Part shown: positions 1 to 6,139 of the stretch, piece after piece
Layout of the letters: each line of letters starts with the position of its first letter
How positions within the stretch are numbered: the stretch's first letter is position 1
DNA from: Myxococcales bacterium
Lineage (GTDB): Bacteria; Myxococcota; Polyangia; Polyangiales; Polyangiaceae
NCBI GenBank assembly: GCA_020430865.1
Contig: JAGQIY010000262.1
Location: 1 to 11,798 of the forward strand
DNA length: 11,798 nucleotides
Direction: 5' to 3'
Position numbers and translations under genes: made by a program
The notes under the pieces: model-generated
Told to the model about the DNA's origin: nothing
The model's database searches: none
Seen by the model: only the letters and a program-made list of their open reading frames with translations

Positions 1-798
1 GGCCCCTGGTCCCACTTGTAGCGACTTCACCTCATGCTCCAGGTGGTAGGTCGCGCCACGCCCTTGCAGATACGCCACCCAGGGATCGATCCAGACCTCG
101 TTGGTCGGGCCATCCAGCAGACGATCCAGCGTCTCCCCTGGAGTTATCAGATCGAACAGTAGCTGCAGCAGGATGTAGCCCACGGTTCGGGTGCTGCCCT
201 CCTCCGCGCGCATCGCCACCAGCGACCGCGTGAGTCCCTTGGCCAGATACGCGCGATACTCGGGGGACATCTGCGAGGCGCGGATGAACTCCCACCAGTT
301 GACGTGCTCCCACTGCCCGAAGCGTCGAGCGTGACACGAAGTCAGCAGCGCCATCAGACGGTCCAGGAAGAACACCGCCTCGTTCGCAGGGATCCCCAGG
401 TCGGAGGTGAAGATCGCCTTCAGGGCGCGATACCACTCGCCGAGGCTCGTCGGGAAGCGCGCCACGAAGATCGGATCGCTCTCGCCCTGGCGTGCGAGCA
501 TGAACTGCGTGGCCTGCCTCAGGTTGCCGTAGACGCCATCGTCGTTCCCCCCGTACGGGATGCGCTTCATCGTGTCCGGCAAGTGGCGATAGAAGCCCGG
601 GAAGAAGCGGAAGCCGTGTTCGCCCGGCAAGTCCGGACGACCACCGGTCCCAGTGCCCGGCACGGGCACGCTCCGCGCCTTGCCGCCGGGAATCGTACCG
701 CGATCGAAGACCTCCACGGTGAACCCGCGCTCCACTAGCTCGTGCGCTGCGCTCAGCCCAGCGACACCTCCTCCCAGGACGATGACCTTACCCGCCAT
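1..798 (-). CDS. FAD-dependent oxidoreductase, phytoene desaturase / hydroxysqualene dehydroxylase-like (C-terminus cut off by window edge)
   Basis: This open frame reads from an ATG at 798 to base 1 without a stop, giving 266 codons of a longer protein. The N-terminus has a dinucleotide-binding fold: a hydrophobic strand, then G9-G-G-V-A-G14, closing with acidic D32. It is followed by PGGKARS (residues 37-43), the second flavin-contact motif of the amine oxidase/phytoene desaturase superfamily. A GEHGFRFFPGFY segment (59-70) is typical of the branch often labelled hydroxysqualene dehydroxylase or FAD-dependent oxidoreductase. The start is supported by a GGAGG stretch about a dozen bases upstream. 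The family oxidises or desaturates isoprenoid-type or related hydrophobic substrates using FAD. The actual substrate cannot be read from this part, and no carotenoid or hopanoid genes are visible beside it. It diverges from the transporter gene across 161 bp. Confidence 0.88.
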   Translation of the reverse strand, partial: MAGKVIVLGGGVAGLSAAHELVERGFTVEVFDRGTIPGGKARSVPVPGTGTGGRPDLPGEHGFRFFPGFYRHLPDTMKRIPYGGNDDGVYGNLRQATQFMLARQGESDPIFVARFPTSLGEWYRALKAIFTSDLGIPANEAVFFLDRLMALLTSCHARRFGQWEHVNWWEFIRASQMSPEYRAYLAKGLTRSLVAMRAEEGSTRTVGYILLQLLFDLITPGETLDRLLDGPTNEVWIDPWVAYLQGRGATYHLEHEVKSLQVGPGA

Positions 799-959
799 GC
801 TCTATTCCGCCTCCGCCGTCGCTGAGCAGCCGCTCTGGGCCGAACCCTAACACGAACCGACGAAGCCGACTCCAGGTCTCGCGCAGCACTCACGCAGTTT
901 TTTCGCTTCCGACGAGTCGTTGTAGCCGGTTTGGCAAGTGAGCTAGCTTTGGCAGTCTG
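799..959. promoter_or_regulatory. Divergent intergenic region between the FAD enzyme and the Na/Pi transporter genes
   Basis: The 161 bp separate two divergent start codons and must carry promoters for both genes. It contains a T-run at 898-903, an 8-bp palindrome AGCTAGCT at 941-948, and a 7-bp direct repeat TTTGGCA whose copies begin 18 bp apart (about 930-936 and 948-954), directly before the transporter start. A TTGTAG/TAGCTT pair with an 18-bp spacer (920-925, 944-949) is a weak sigma-70-like candidate, each box matching only 3 of 6 consensus bases. No clear ribosome binding site precedes the ATG at 960, so a very short leader or leaderless transcript is possible. No convincing Pho box was seen by eye. 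Confidence 0.4.
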
Positions 960-2552
960 ATGTGGGGCGTGGTCTTCGGCGTGGTCTCTGGCCTGGTGCT
1001 GTTTCTCTACGGCATCGAGCACTTCTCGAAGGAGATCCAGAGCGTCGCCGGCGAGCGCATGAGGAGCTGGCTCGGGCGCTTCACGAAGAACCCGATCCGC
1101 GGCGCCCTGCTCGGCGGCGTACTCACGACCGTGGTCCAGTCCAGCTCGGCGACCACGATCATCGCCGTGGGGTTGGTGAACGCGGGGGCCATCTCCTTCA
1201 GCGGTAGCCTCGGCATCATCATCGGTGCCAACGTGGGCTCGACCTTCACCGCGCAGCTGGTCGCGTTGAAGCTCACGTCGTTCGCCCCGTTCTTCATCGT
1301 CCTCGGCTTCGCCATCTCCCTGGTCGGGCGGCGGTACCGCTTCCTGGGGCGCCCGATCTTCTACTTCGGGCTGGTGTTTCTCGCGCTCTCACTGGTCTCC
1401 GACGCCATCGCGCCCATCGCCAAGGATCCCCGGGTGCCGGAGCTGCTGGCGCGCTACGGGAACCTCTGGATCGCGCTCCTGGCGGGCTTCCTGTTCACGG
1501 TCATCGTGCAGTCGTCGTCCGTGACCACGGGTGTGGTCGTGCTCCTGGCTGGCAGCGGAATCATCGAGCTGGATCAGGCGATCCCGCTGCTCCTCGGCGC
1601 CAACCTGGGCACGACCAGCACGTCGATCCTCGCGGCGTCGCAGATGAGCCTGCACGCGCGCAGGGCGGCCATCGCCCATCTGCTGTTCAACGTGGGCGGC
1701 GTGGTGCTCTTCCTCCCCTTCGTGACTCCCTTCGCCTCGCTGGTGCGTGGCTGGGGAGGCGACGCCGCGAGGCAAGTTGCGAACGCCCATCTAGCCTTCA
1801 ACTGCGTCACGGCGCTGATCTTCCTGGTGCTCGTCAGACCCTTCGGGCGCCTGGTGGAGCGGCTGGTACGCGGCCATGAAGAGGAGATCCTGTTCGTGAC
1901 GGAGCACCTCACCCCCAGACTCCCGGAATCCAGCGAGGAGGCGTTCCTGCAGGTCGAGGCGGAGCTCGCTCACCTGCTTCAGGTCACCCGAAGACTTTTC
2001 CGCACGGCTTTTGAGCTGATAGCCACGCCCACGGCCGCCGCCACGCGCACCGTGGACAAGCTGGAGTCGCTCAACGACTTCTTGGATCAGCAGATCGAAC
2101 AGGCCTTGCTCACGCTCTCGAAGCGAGACCTCGACGCCAGCGCGAACGAGCGCATGATGCTGCTGATTCGCACCTCGAACCAGCTCGAGCAGCTCGGCGA
2201 CACCACCAGCGCAATCCAGCGCGCCTCCGACAACCTGGGGGAGGAGAGCCTCCCGATGGAGCTGCGAGCGGACCTCGCCGAGCTCGGCGCGCGGCTCGAC
2301 CACAGCTTCGAGATCCTCGAGCGAGACTTCCCCCAGGTGACCCCGGACAGCATCGAAGAGCTGAAACAGAACCAACGCGAGCTGCGTGATCTGATCAACG
2401 AGAAGTACCGAGACCACATCCAGCACGCCGCGAGTGATCCGCAGTACGTCGGCGCTCCCGTGGTCGACTTGCTCAGCCTGTGCGAATCCGCCTCGAACCA
2501 GCTGCGAGAGATCCGCAAACACCTGGAGAGCCCGACGGCGCTGTCGGACTGA
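960..2552 (+). CDS. Na+/phosphate cotransporter family protein (NptA/PNaS type) with C-terminal PhoU-like domain
   Basis: This 530-aa inner-membrane protein shows the inverted-repeat signature of the Na/Pi cotransporter family. QSSSATT lies at residues 60-66 and QSSSVTT at 184-190, each followed by a Gly-Ala-Asn motif: GANVGST at 89-95 and GANLGTT at 213-219. These repeats form the substrate and Na+ site in the family. Hydrophobic segments fill residues 1 to about 300. From about 320 to 520 the protein is polar, helical and charged, matching the PhoU-like cytoplasmic domain often fused to bacterial members. Starting at the ATG at 960 places the N-terminus right at the first membrane helix, as in relatives. 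No Shine-Dalgarno sequence is obvious. The likely role is Na+-coupled phosphate movement or phosphate homeostasis; many bacterial homologues are untested. The next gene starts 38 bp downstream. Confidence 0.92.
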   Translation: MWGVVFGVVSGLVLFLYGIEHFSKEIQSVAGERMRSWLGRFTKNPIRGALLGGVLTTVVQSSSATTIIAVGLVNAGAISFSGSLGIIIGANVGSTFTAQLVALKLTSFAPFFIVLGFAISLVGRRYRFLGRPIFYFGLVFLALSLVSDAIAPIAKDPRVPELLARYGNLWIALLAGFLFTVIVQSSSVTTGVVVLLAGSGIIELDQAIPLLLGANLGTTSTSILAASQMSLHARRAAIAHLLFNVGGVVLFLPFVTPFASLVRGWGGDAARQVANAHLAFNCVTALIFLVLVRPFGRLVERLVRGHEEEILFVTEHLTPRLPESSEEAFLQVEAELAHLLQVTRRLFRTAFELIATPTAAATRTVDKLESLNDFLDQQIEQALLTLSKRDLDASANERMMLLIRTSNQLEQLGDTTSAIQRASDNLGEESLPMELRADLAELGARLDHSFEILERDFPQVTPDSIEELKQNQRELRDLINEKYRDHIQHAASDPQYVGAPVVDLLSLCESASNQLREIRKHLESPTALSD

Positions 2553-2590
2553 TCCAGCCACTCGGCACGGGACTTGAAGCGTCGCCACTC

Positions 2591-3676
2591 GTGAGGTTGT
2601 CCAACTCGAATCCCCTGTCCCAACGATTTCGGCGCATTGGCCAGCGAGCCAAGTCTCATATCGACGAGGCCATCACCGGCACGCTCGCCATACACCCGGC
2701 GCACGACGGGGCGGAAGGCGACACGAACGCCCTGCTCGTCAGCGCAGACGCTGCCATCTCGCTCACTCGGCGCGCCTTGAGCGGTGTGATCGACGAAATG
2801 GAGACGGACGACTTGCCTCCGCTGCTGTGCCACCTCCCGGACGCCGCGTTCGTGGCGCGGCTGTCCGTCGGTCAACTCCGCACTGACCTGGAGCGCGCAC
2901 GGTCTTCCAGCGATCACTGGCAGATCGTGCGCGCCGCGAGCCGAGTGCGCCGAAACCTCCTGCGCGCGCTCCACAGCCTGGACAGCGAGCTCTGCAACGC
3001 GCTCGGGGTCGAAGCCGAGGCCGGCTACCACGAGGCCGAGGTCGAGCAAGCGCTCGAGGCCCGCCGAAGCTTCAACCAATTCCGTGAGGATTCTAACCTG
3101 GTACGCGGGAGGAGCACGGCCTCGGCCATGCGCGCCGCCGCGATGTCGCTGGCGAAGCTGACGTGCCGTGGGCGCTGGCTCAGGGTCTACGATCGGGTGC
3201 TGGTGGCGGATCTGCGCGAACGTATGCAGGTCTGGCTGCGCCAGCGACGCACCGAGCGCGTCACTGGAAAGGTCTCGAGCAGCCATCTGCTCGAGGGCAA
3301 GCGCCTGCTCGGCGACTACTTCAACTTCGTCGAGATGACTGGCGAGGTGAACAAGCGCCCTGAGCTGATTCAGCACGACGCGGAGCGCGTGCGAGCGCTC
3401 CTCCAGGTATGGGACCGTCTGGAAGACTCCGAGATCGAGCTGTCTCTCGCCGCGCTGCGGGGCAGAGACCTGCAGCTCGACGAGCTGGTGCTGCACCGAG
3501 CGCCTCGCTCGGTGCTCCGTGACCGCCTGGAGCGGGTGGCGGAGCATCTCCTCGCGGAGTGGGCTCCGGAGCACGACAGCGGCACCTTCCCGGTTCACTC
3601 GAGCGACGCTGCGCCCTCAGGCGACCAGCGATCCAGCGTCACCTCGGTGTCTCGCGCGTTTGCGCGGCTGGCATAG
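2591..3676 (+). CDS. Hypothetical helix-rich soluble protein downstream of the Na/Pi transporter
   Basis: The family is not recognised. The frame is open from 2480, but the stretch 2480-2590 has poor third-position G/C bias and overlaps the transporter end. A GTG start at 2591 (361 aa) is therefore preferred; there is no strong ribosome binding site to settle it. The protein has no signal peptide or membrane segment. It is rich in Leu, Arg, Glu and Ala in helix-like patterns, with a more distinctive central part (residues about 160-255) ending in LLGDYFNFVEMTGEVN (239-254). The C-terminal tail of about 40 residues is Ser/Asp/Thr-rich and probably disordered. The 38-bp gap and shared strand suggest co-transcription with the transporter, so it may be a cytoplasmic partner or regulator; that is context inference only. 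A 503-aa antisense frame overlaps it but is His/Gln/Arg-rich and not protein-like. Confidence 0.7.
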   Translation: MRLSNSNPLSQRFRRIGQRAKSHIDEAITGTLAIHPAHDGAEGDTNALLVSADAAISLTRRALSGVIDEMETDDLPPLLCHLPDAAFVARLSVGQLRTDLERARSSSDHWQIVRAASRVRRNLLRALHSLDSELCNALGVEAEAGYHEAEVEQALEARRSFNQFREDSNLVRGRSTASAMRAAAMSLAKLTCRGRWLRVYDRVLVADLRERMQVWLRQRRTERVTGKVSSSHLLEGKRLLGDYFNFVEMTGEVNKRPELIQHDAERVRALLQVWDRLEDSEIELSLAALRGRDLQLDELVLHRAPRSVLRDRLERVAEHLLAEWAPEHDSGTFPVHSSDAAPSGDQRSSVTSVSRAFARLA

Positions 3677-3715
3677 CGTCCAGCATGACGCCGGCAGGAA
3701 CCGCGCGTGGCAGCG

Positions 3716-4219
3716 CTAGCCGCGGGTCTTGCGCGCCTCGGCCTGCAACACCTCGGCGCTCGCAGGGTCCGGCGTCGCGCCCGGATACCGGAGATTGAGC
3801 GGAGCCCGGGGTCCCTCGTAGTGGAGCCGTGCGCGGTCGACCGCCCTGGCAGCCTGTTCTTCGCTGGGCCATAAGCCCAGCCAGCGCACGCTGCGACTCA
3901 GGAACAGCTCGGCATGCCAGCCCTCGGTCATTACCGCACGGTACACACCATCGTAGGGGCTGGTCGCCTGAACCGCGAGCTGGAGCCGTAGCTCCTCGCG
4001 CACCCTGCGCGGGTCCAGCGGTTCGCGGTGCTCCGCAGGGAAGTTCAGCTCGTGCTCGGCGTATCCCAGAAAACGCGCGACGCGGTCGTGGCGACGCGCG
4101 GCGTCACGAGCGCGCTCGAAGGCGCCTAGCTCCTGGCAGCGCCCCTGATATCGAATCGACGCACGCCAGAGCCCCAGCTCGGGATCGTAGCTCACGCCGA
4201 CGTACTTGCTCTTCTTCAT
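3716..4219 (-). CDS. Tandem AP2/ERF-type DNA-binding domain protein, no HNH nuclease
   Basis: This 167-aa protein consists almost entirely of two AP2-like units. In unit 1 (residues 4-61) one sees Y6-x-G-V9, W18-R-A-S-I22, L31-G-A-F34, A40-A41, D45 and the closing LNFP (58-61). Unit 2 (87-146) repeats this as Y89-x-G-V92, W101-H-A-E-L105, L114-G-L-W117, A123-A124, D128 and LNLRYP (141-146). These are the hallmark positions of the three-stranded sheet plus helix of AP2/ERF domains, which bind DNA through the sheet. A 25-residue charged linker joins the units. There is no HNH motif, membrane segment or signal peptide, so a small sequence-specific DNA-binding regulator is the best inference. Codon use is as GC-rich as its neighbours, arguing against very recent transfer. 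It lies 37 bp downstream of a small same-strand gene and converges with the gene ending at 3676. Confidence 0.85.
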   Translation of the reverse strand: MKKSKYVGVSYDPELGLWRASIRYQGRCQELGAFERARDAARRHDRVARFLGYAEHELNFPAEHREPLDPRRVREELRLQLAVQATSPYDGVYRAVMTEGWHAELFLSRSVRWLGLWPSEEQAARAVDRARLHYEGPRAPLNLRYPGATPDPASAEVLQAEARKTRG

Positions 4220-4256
4220 CTCGCACCATCCACCCGTTCAGCGGGTGGCGTGGCGC

Positions 4257-4586
4257 TTATCGGCGCGAGCTGGCCGGAGTTGTGCATCCAGTGAGGCCGC
4301 AGCCCAGGCTCGCGCTCATCACGAGCAGGACGGCGAACTCCAGCTTGCTGCGGTCGATCCCTCGGAGACGCTGGCTCGGCAAGTCCACGACCGCGCGTAA
4401 CCCCTGGGAGCGATGGATCACGAAGTCGGTGGACTCCAAGCGGCCGCTCATCAACGCCCGGCTCACCAGGCGCCCGTAGGTCGGGTCGCCCAGGTGCTCG
4501 GCAGCCACCTCGACCCAGACCTCGCATCCGCCGTCCAGTCCTCGAAGCGCAGCTGCCCGAGCGACTGCAGCACGGACGCTAGGCAC
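4257..4586 (-). CDS. Small hypothetical protein upstream of the AP2-domain gene
   Basis: The frame shows strong third-position G/C bias from about 4300 to 4530, which supports real coding. The bias disappears upstream of about 4536, so the N-terminus is uncertain. GTG at 4586 (109 aa) is a compromise; TTG at 4631 and GTG at 4508 are alternatives. The readable core contains CEVWVEVAAEHLGD, then YGRLVSRALMSGRLESTDFV, then a basic DRSKLEFAVLL segment and a short hydrophobic, Cys-containing tail ending in Arg-Arg. The family is not recognised. Its stop (TAA at 4257-4259) lies 37 bp before the AP2 gene start on the same strand, so the two may form an operon. With the GTG start only 31 bp separate it from the divergent hydrolase start. 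Confidence 0.45.
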   Translation of the reverse strand: MPSVRAAVARAAALRGLDGGCEVWVEVAAEHLGDPTYGRLVSRALMSGRLESTDFVIHRSQGLRAVVDLPSQRLRGIDRSKLEFAVLLVMSASLGCGLTGCTTPASSRR

Positions 4587-4617
4587 TCCCAGCAACGAAC
4601 GTCTATGCTGCCGTGCG
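4587..4617. promoter_or_regulatory. Narrow divergent region before the hydrolase; possible leaderless -10 element
   Basis: Only 31 bp separate the preferred divergent starts. A TATGCT hexamer at 4604-4609 matches 4 of 6 bases of the sigma-70 -10 consensus and ends 8 bp before the hydrolase ATG at 4618. No Shine-Dalgarno sequence precedes that ATG. Together these fit a leaderless transcript, but no -35 element is evident at the usual distance, so this is weak. Confidence 0.22.
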
Positions 4618-5817
4618 ATGACGGGCTCCAACCAGGCGTTGCTGCGGCTCCTACGCTGGCTCGGACCGTGGACCGCCGATCACGAGTCTCCATCCGGAAT
4701 CCGCGCCGAGCGCGAGATCCTACGCCAAGGGCGCATGCCAGGAATACGCGGATTTCGGGCGGGAGAGCTTGCGCGCCCCGCCGCCTGGCGCGGGCCACAG
4801 CCCGAGACTCAGCTGGAGCTGGTTCGGTATTACCCCAAGGAATCACCAGTCGGGCACTTCATAGTGGTGCAAGGGCTGCACTACCAGGGCCCCGACGACC
4901 CGCGCCTCGATCGCTTCTGTCGTGTGCTCGCTGGCGCTGGCTTGATGGTTCACGCGCCAATGCTCCCGAGCTACCTCGACCTGCTGCTCAGCCCGACGGT
5001 CAGCGATGATCTGGAGCTCACCACCCGCTTCGTCTGCGATTCATTGCCACGCGGTATCAAGCCGAGCCTGTTCAGCATCTCCTTCGGCTCCGCCCCGGCG
5101 CTCGAGGTGGCGGCGCGCTTGCCCGAATCGATCGACGCCGTCGTCACGTTCGGCGGCTATGCGGATCTCGACGCAGCGCTCAGGTTCTGCCTGGACGGCC
5201 GGATGGAGCACCAGGGCGAGTCCATGGAGCTCAGCCGGGATCCGCTGAACGCGCCGGTGCTGTTTCTGAACCTGTTGCCCTTCCTGGAGCTCGAGGGCGA
5301 CACTCGCGGGCTCGAGCGCGCGCTACGCGAGGCCGCCTACCGCACCTGGGGGCGACCAGAGCTCAAGGCCCTCCACGCTCGGGCACAGCTGCTCTACGAT
5401 CTCTCCGAGCGCGTCCCGAAGGGCCAGCGAGAGCTGTTTCGGCTCGCGACGGGATTGCGTGGCGCGCTGGACGGCCTGAGCGCCCGCGCCTGGCTCGACC
5501 ACGGACTCGAGCGGGGTCGCGCGGAGCTGGACTTCGCTCGACCCGGGGCCGCGCTAGAGCGCGCCCAGCGTCCGTGCGTGGTGCTCCACGGACGCCAGGA
5601 CGACGTAATTCCGTGGGGAGAAGCCTTGAAGCTGCAGCAGGCACTCGCGCGACGGGTCACGACGCGGCTCTTCCTCACCGGGCTCTTTGCGCATACGAAC
5701 GCGGAAAGGCCGGGCCTCGGCGAGCTACGCCAGGAGCTACGCGCGTTGCTGGGCATGGCCTCCGCGCTGTCGCGCGCGGGGCGCATCGACGCCTGGCTCG
5801 AGAGCACGCCTGGCTGA
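4618..5817 (+). CDS. Alpha/beta hydrolase superfamily protein
   Basis: This 399-aa protein has the order of elements of an alpha/beta hydrolase. A beta strand HFIVVQGLHYQG begins near residue 81 and carries the likely oxyanion-hole turn. The nucleophile elbow is S153-I-S155-F-G157, with Ser155 as the presumed nucleophile. GRQDD (325-329) supplies the acid on a late strand and FAHTN (357-361) supplies His359. The elbow has Ser where the usual G-x-S-x-G motif has its first Gly; this is tolerated in some members. A long cap-like insertion lies between about 195 and 310. No signal peptide is evident, so it is probably cytoplasmic. The substrate cannot be inferred. The start is uncertain because no ribosome binding site is visible; an ATG at 4735 is an alternative but would remove a GC3-rich, coding-like stretch. 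A strong hairpin lies just after its stop. Confidence 0.8.
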   Translation: MTGSNQALLRLLRWLGPWTADHESPSGIRAEREILRQGRMPGIRGFRAGELARPAAWRGPQPETQLELVRYYPKESPVGHFIVVQGLHYQGPDDPRLDRFCRVLAGAGLMVHAPMLPSYLDLLLSPTVSDDLELTTRFVCDSLPRGIKPSLFSISFGSAPALEVAARLPESIDAVVTFGGYADLDAALRFCLDGRMEHQGESMELSRDPLNAPVLFLNLLPFLELEGDTRGLERALREAAYRTWGRPELKALHARAQLLYDLSERVPKGQRELFRLATGLRGALDGLSARAWLDHGLERGRAELDFARPGAALERAQRPCVVLHGRQDDVIPWGEALKLQQALARRVTTRLFLTGLFAHTNAERPGLGELRQELRALLGMASALSRAGRIDAWLESTPG

Positions 5818-5825
5818 GGCGGCTC

Positions 5826-5851
5826 GAGCGGCGCAGCCAGGTGCGCCGCTC
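5826..5851 (+). terminator. Perfect 10-bp GC-rich hairpin after the hydrolase gene
   Basis: GAGCGGCGCA (5826-5835) and TGCGCCGCTC (5842-5851) are exact reverse complements around the 6-base loop GCCAGG, beginning 8 bp after the hydrolase stop codon. The position and stability suit transcription termination or 3'-end protection. There is no T-run afterwards, so it is not a textbook intrinsic terminator, although T-poor terminators are common in GC-rich genomes. Confidence 0.5.
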
Positions 5852-6089
5852 CGAAAGGACCATGCGCAGGCTTTTCGCGGTCTTCCCCTGAGCACGCGTG
5901 GCGTGAAGGTGTCCGGAGTGGTTTTTGTTACGCGAGGACTGAAGAGATCGGATACATGTCTCGTCCAAGCGACGGACGCGCTGGCTTCAGCTTCAGCGCT
6001 CCGGCGTCGCGGTCCACCGCGCCGCGCTCCCGGCTCGAGTGTGCGTCCACCGAGACAGCGCTCGCCAGGCAACCCGACCCTGAACCCGA

Positions 6090-6112
6090 TTCCTTCAGCG
6101 ATGTTGAAGGAA
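6090..6112. promoter_or_regulatory. Perfect 8-bp inverted repeat upstream of the secreted protein gene
   Basis: TTCCTTCA (6090-6097) and TGAAGGAA (6105-6112) are perfect reverse complements with a 7-base spacer GCGATGT, ending 27 bp before the ATG at 6140. The arms are A/T-richer than the surroundings. It could be a dimeric regulator's operator or an mRNA leader hairpin; the sequence alone does not decide. Confidence 0.4.
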
Positions 6113-6139
6113 CCTCTGCTTCCACCCCAGGGAGGCCCC

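Larger units (their letters stand above)
5818..6139. other. 322-bp intergenic region between hydrolase and secreted protein gene
   Basis: The region holds a hairpin at 5826-5851 and an inverted repeat at 6090-6112, listed separately. A nine-codon micro-ORF (ATG 5862 to TGA 5891, MRRLFAVFP) follows a GAAAGGA sequence that could serve as a Shine-Dalgarno; there is no further evidence that it is expressed. TTGTTA at 5925-5930 could be a -35 box, but the bases 17-20 bp downstream give only weak -10 matches. Longer frames crossing the region are Arg/Pro/Ser-rich and look like non-coding read-through. Confidence 0.4.

Noticed and set aside
930..955. Possible sigma-54 promoter around TTGGCA...AGCT
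   Set aside because: The GG and GC doublets are 13 rather than 12 bp apart, and the TTGC element is missing.
1791..2588. 265-aa minus-strand open frame
   Set aside because: It lies opposite the well-supported transporter C-terminus and shows no protein-like motifs.
2087..3598. 503-aa open frame on the minus strand
   Set aside because: It is antisense to the PhoU-like part of the transporter and to the helical protein. Its translation is rich in His, Gln, Arg and Val with no domain. Long antisense frames are common in GC-rich DNA.
4413..5009. 198-aa plus-strand open frame crossing the hydrolase start
   Set aside because: It is Arg/Pro/Ser-rich and out of frame with the hydrolase, whose motifs and codon bias are clear; no ribosome binding site or domain.
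5687..6139. Upstream extension of the secreted protein frame
   Set aside because: The extension overlaps the hydrolase end, is Arg-rich with no start signal, and would bury the signal peptide inside the protein.
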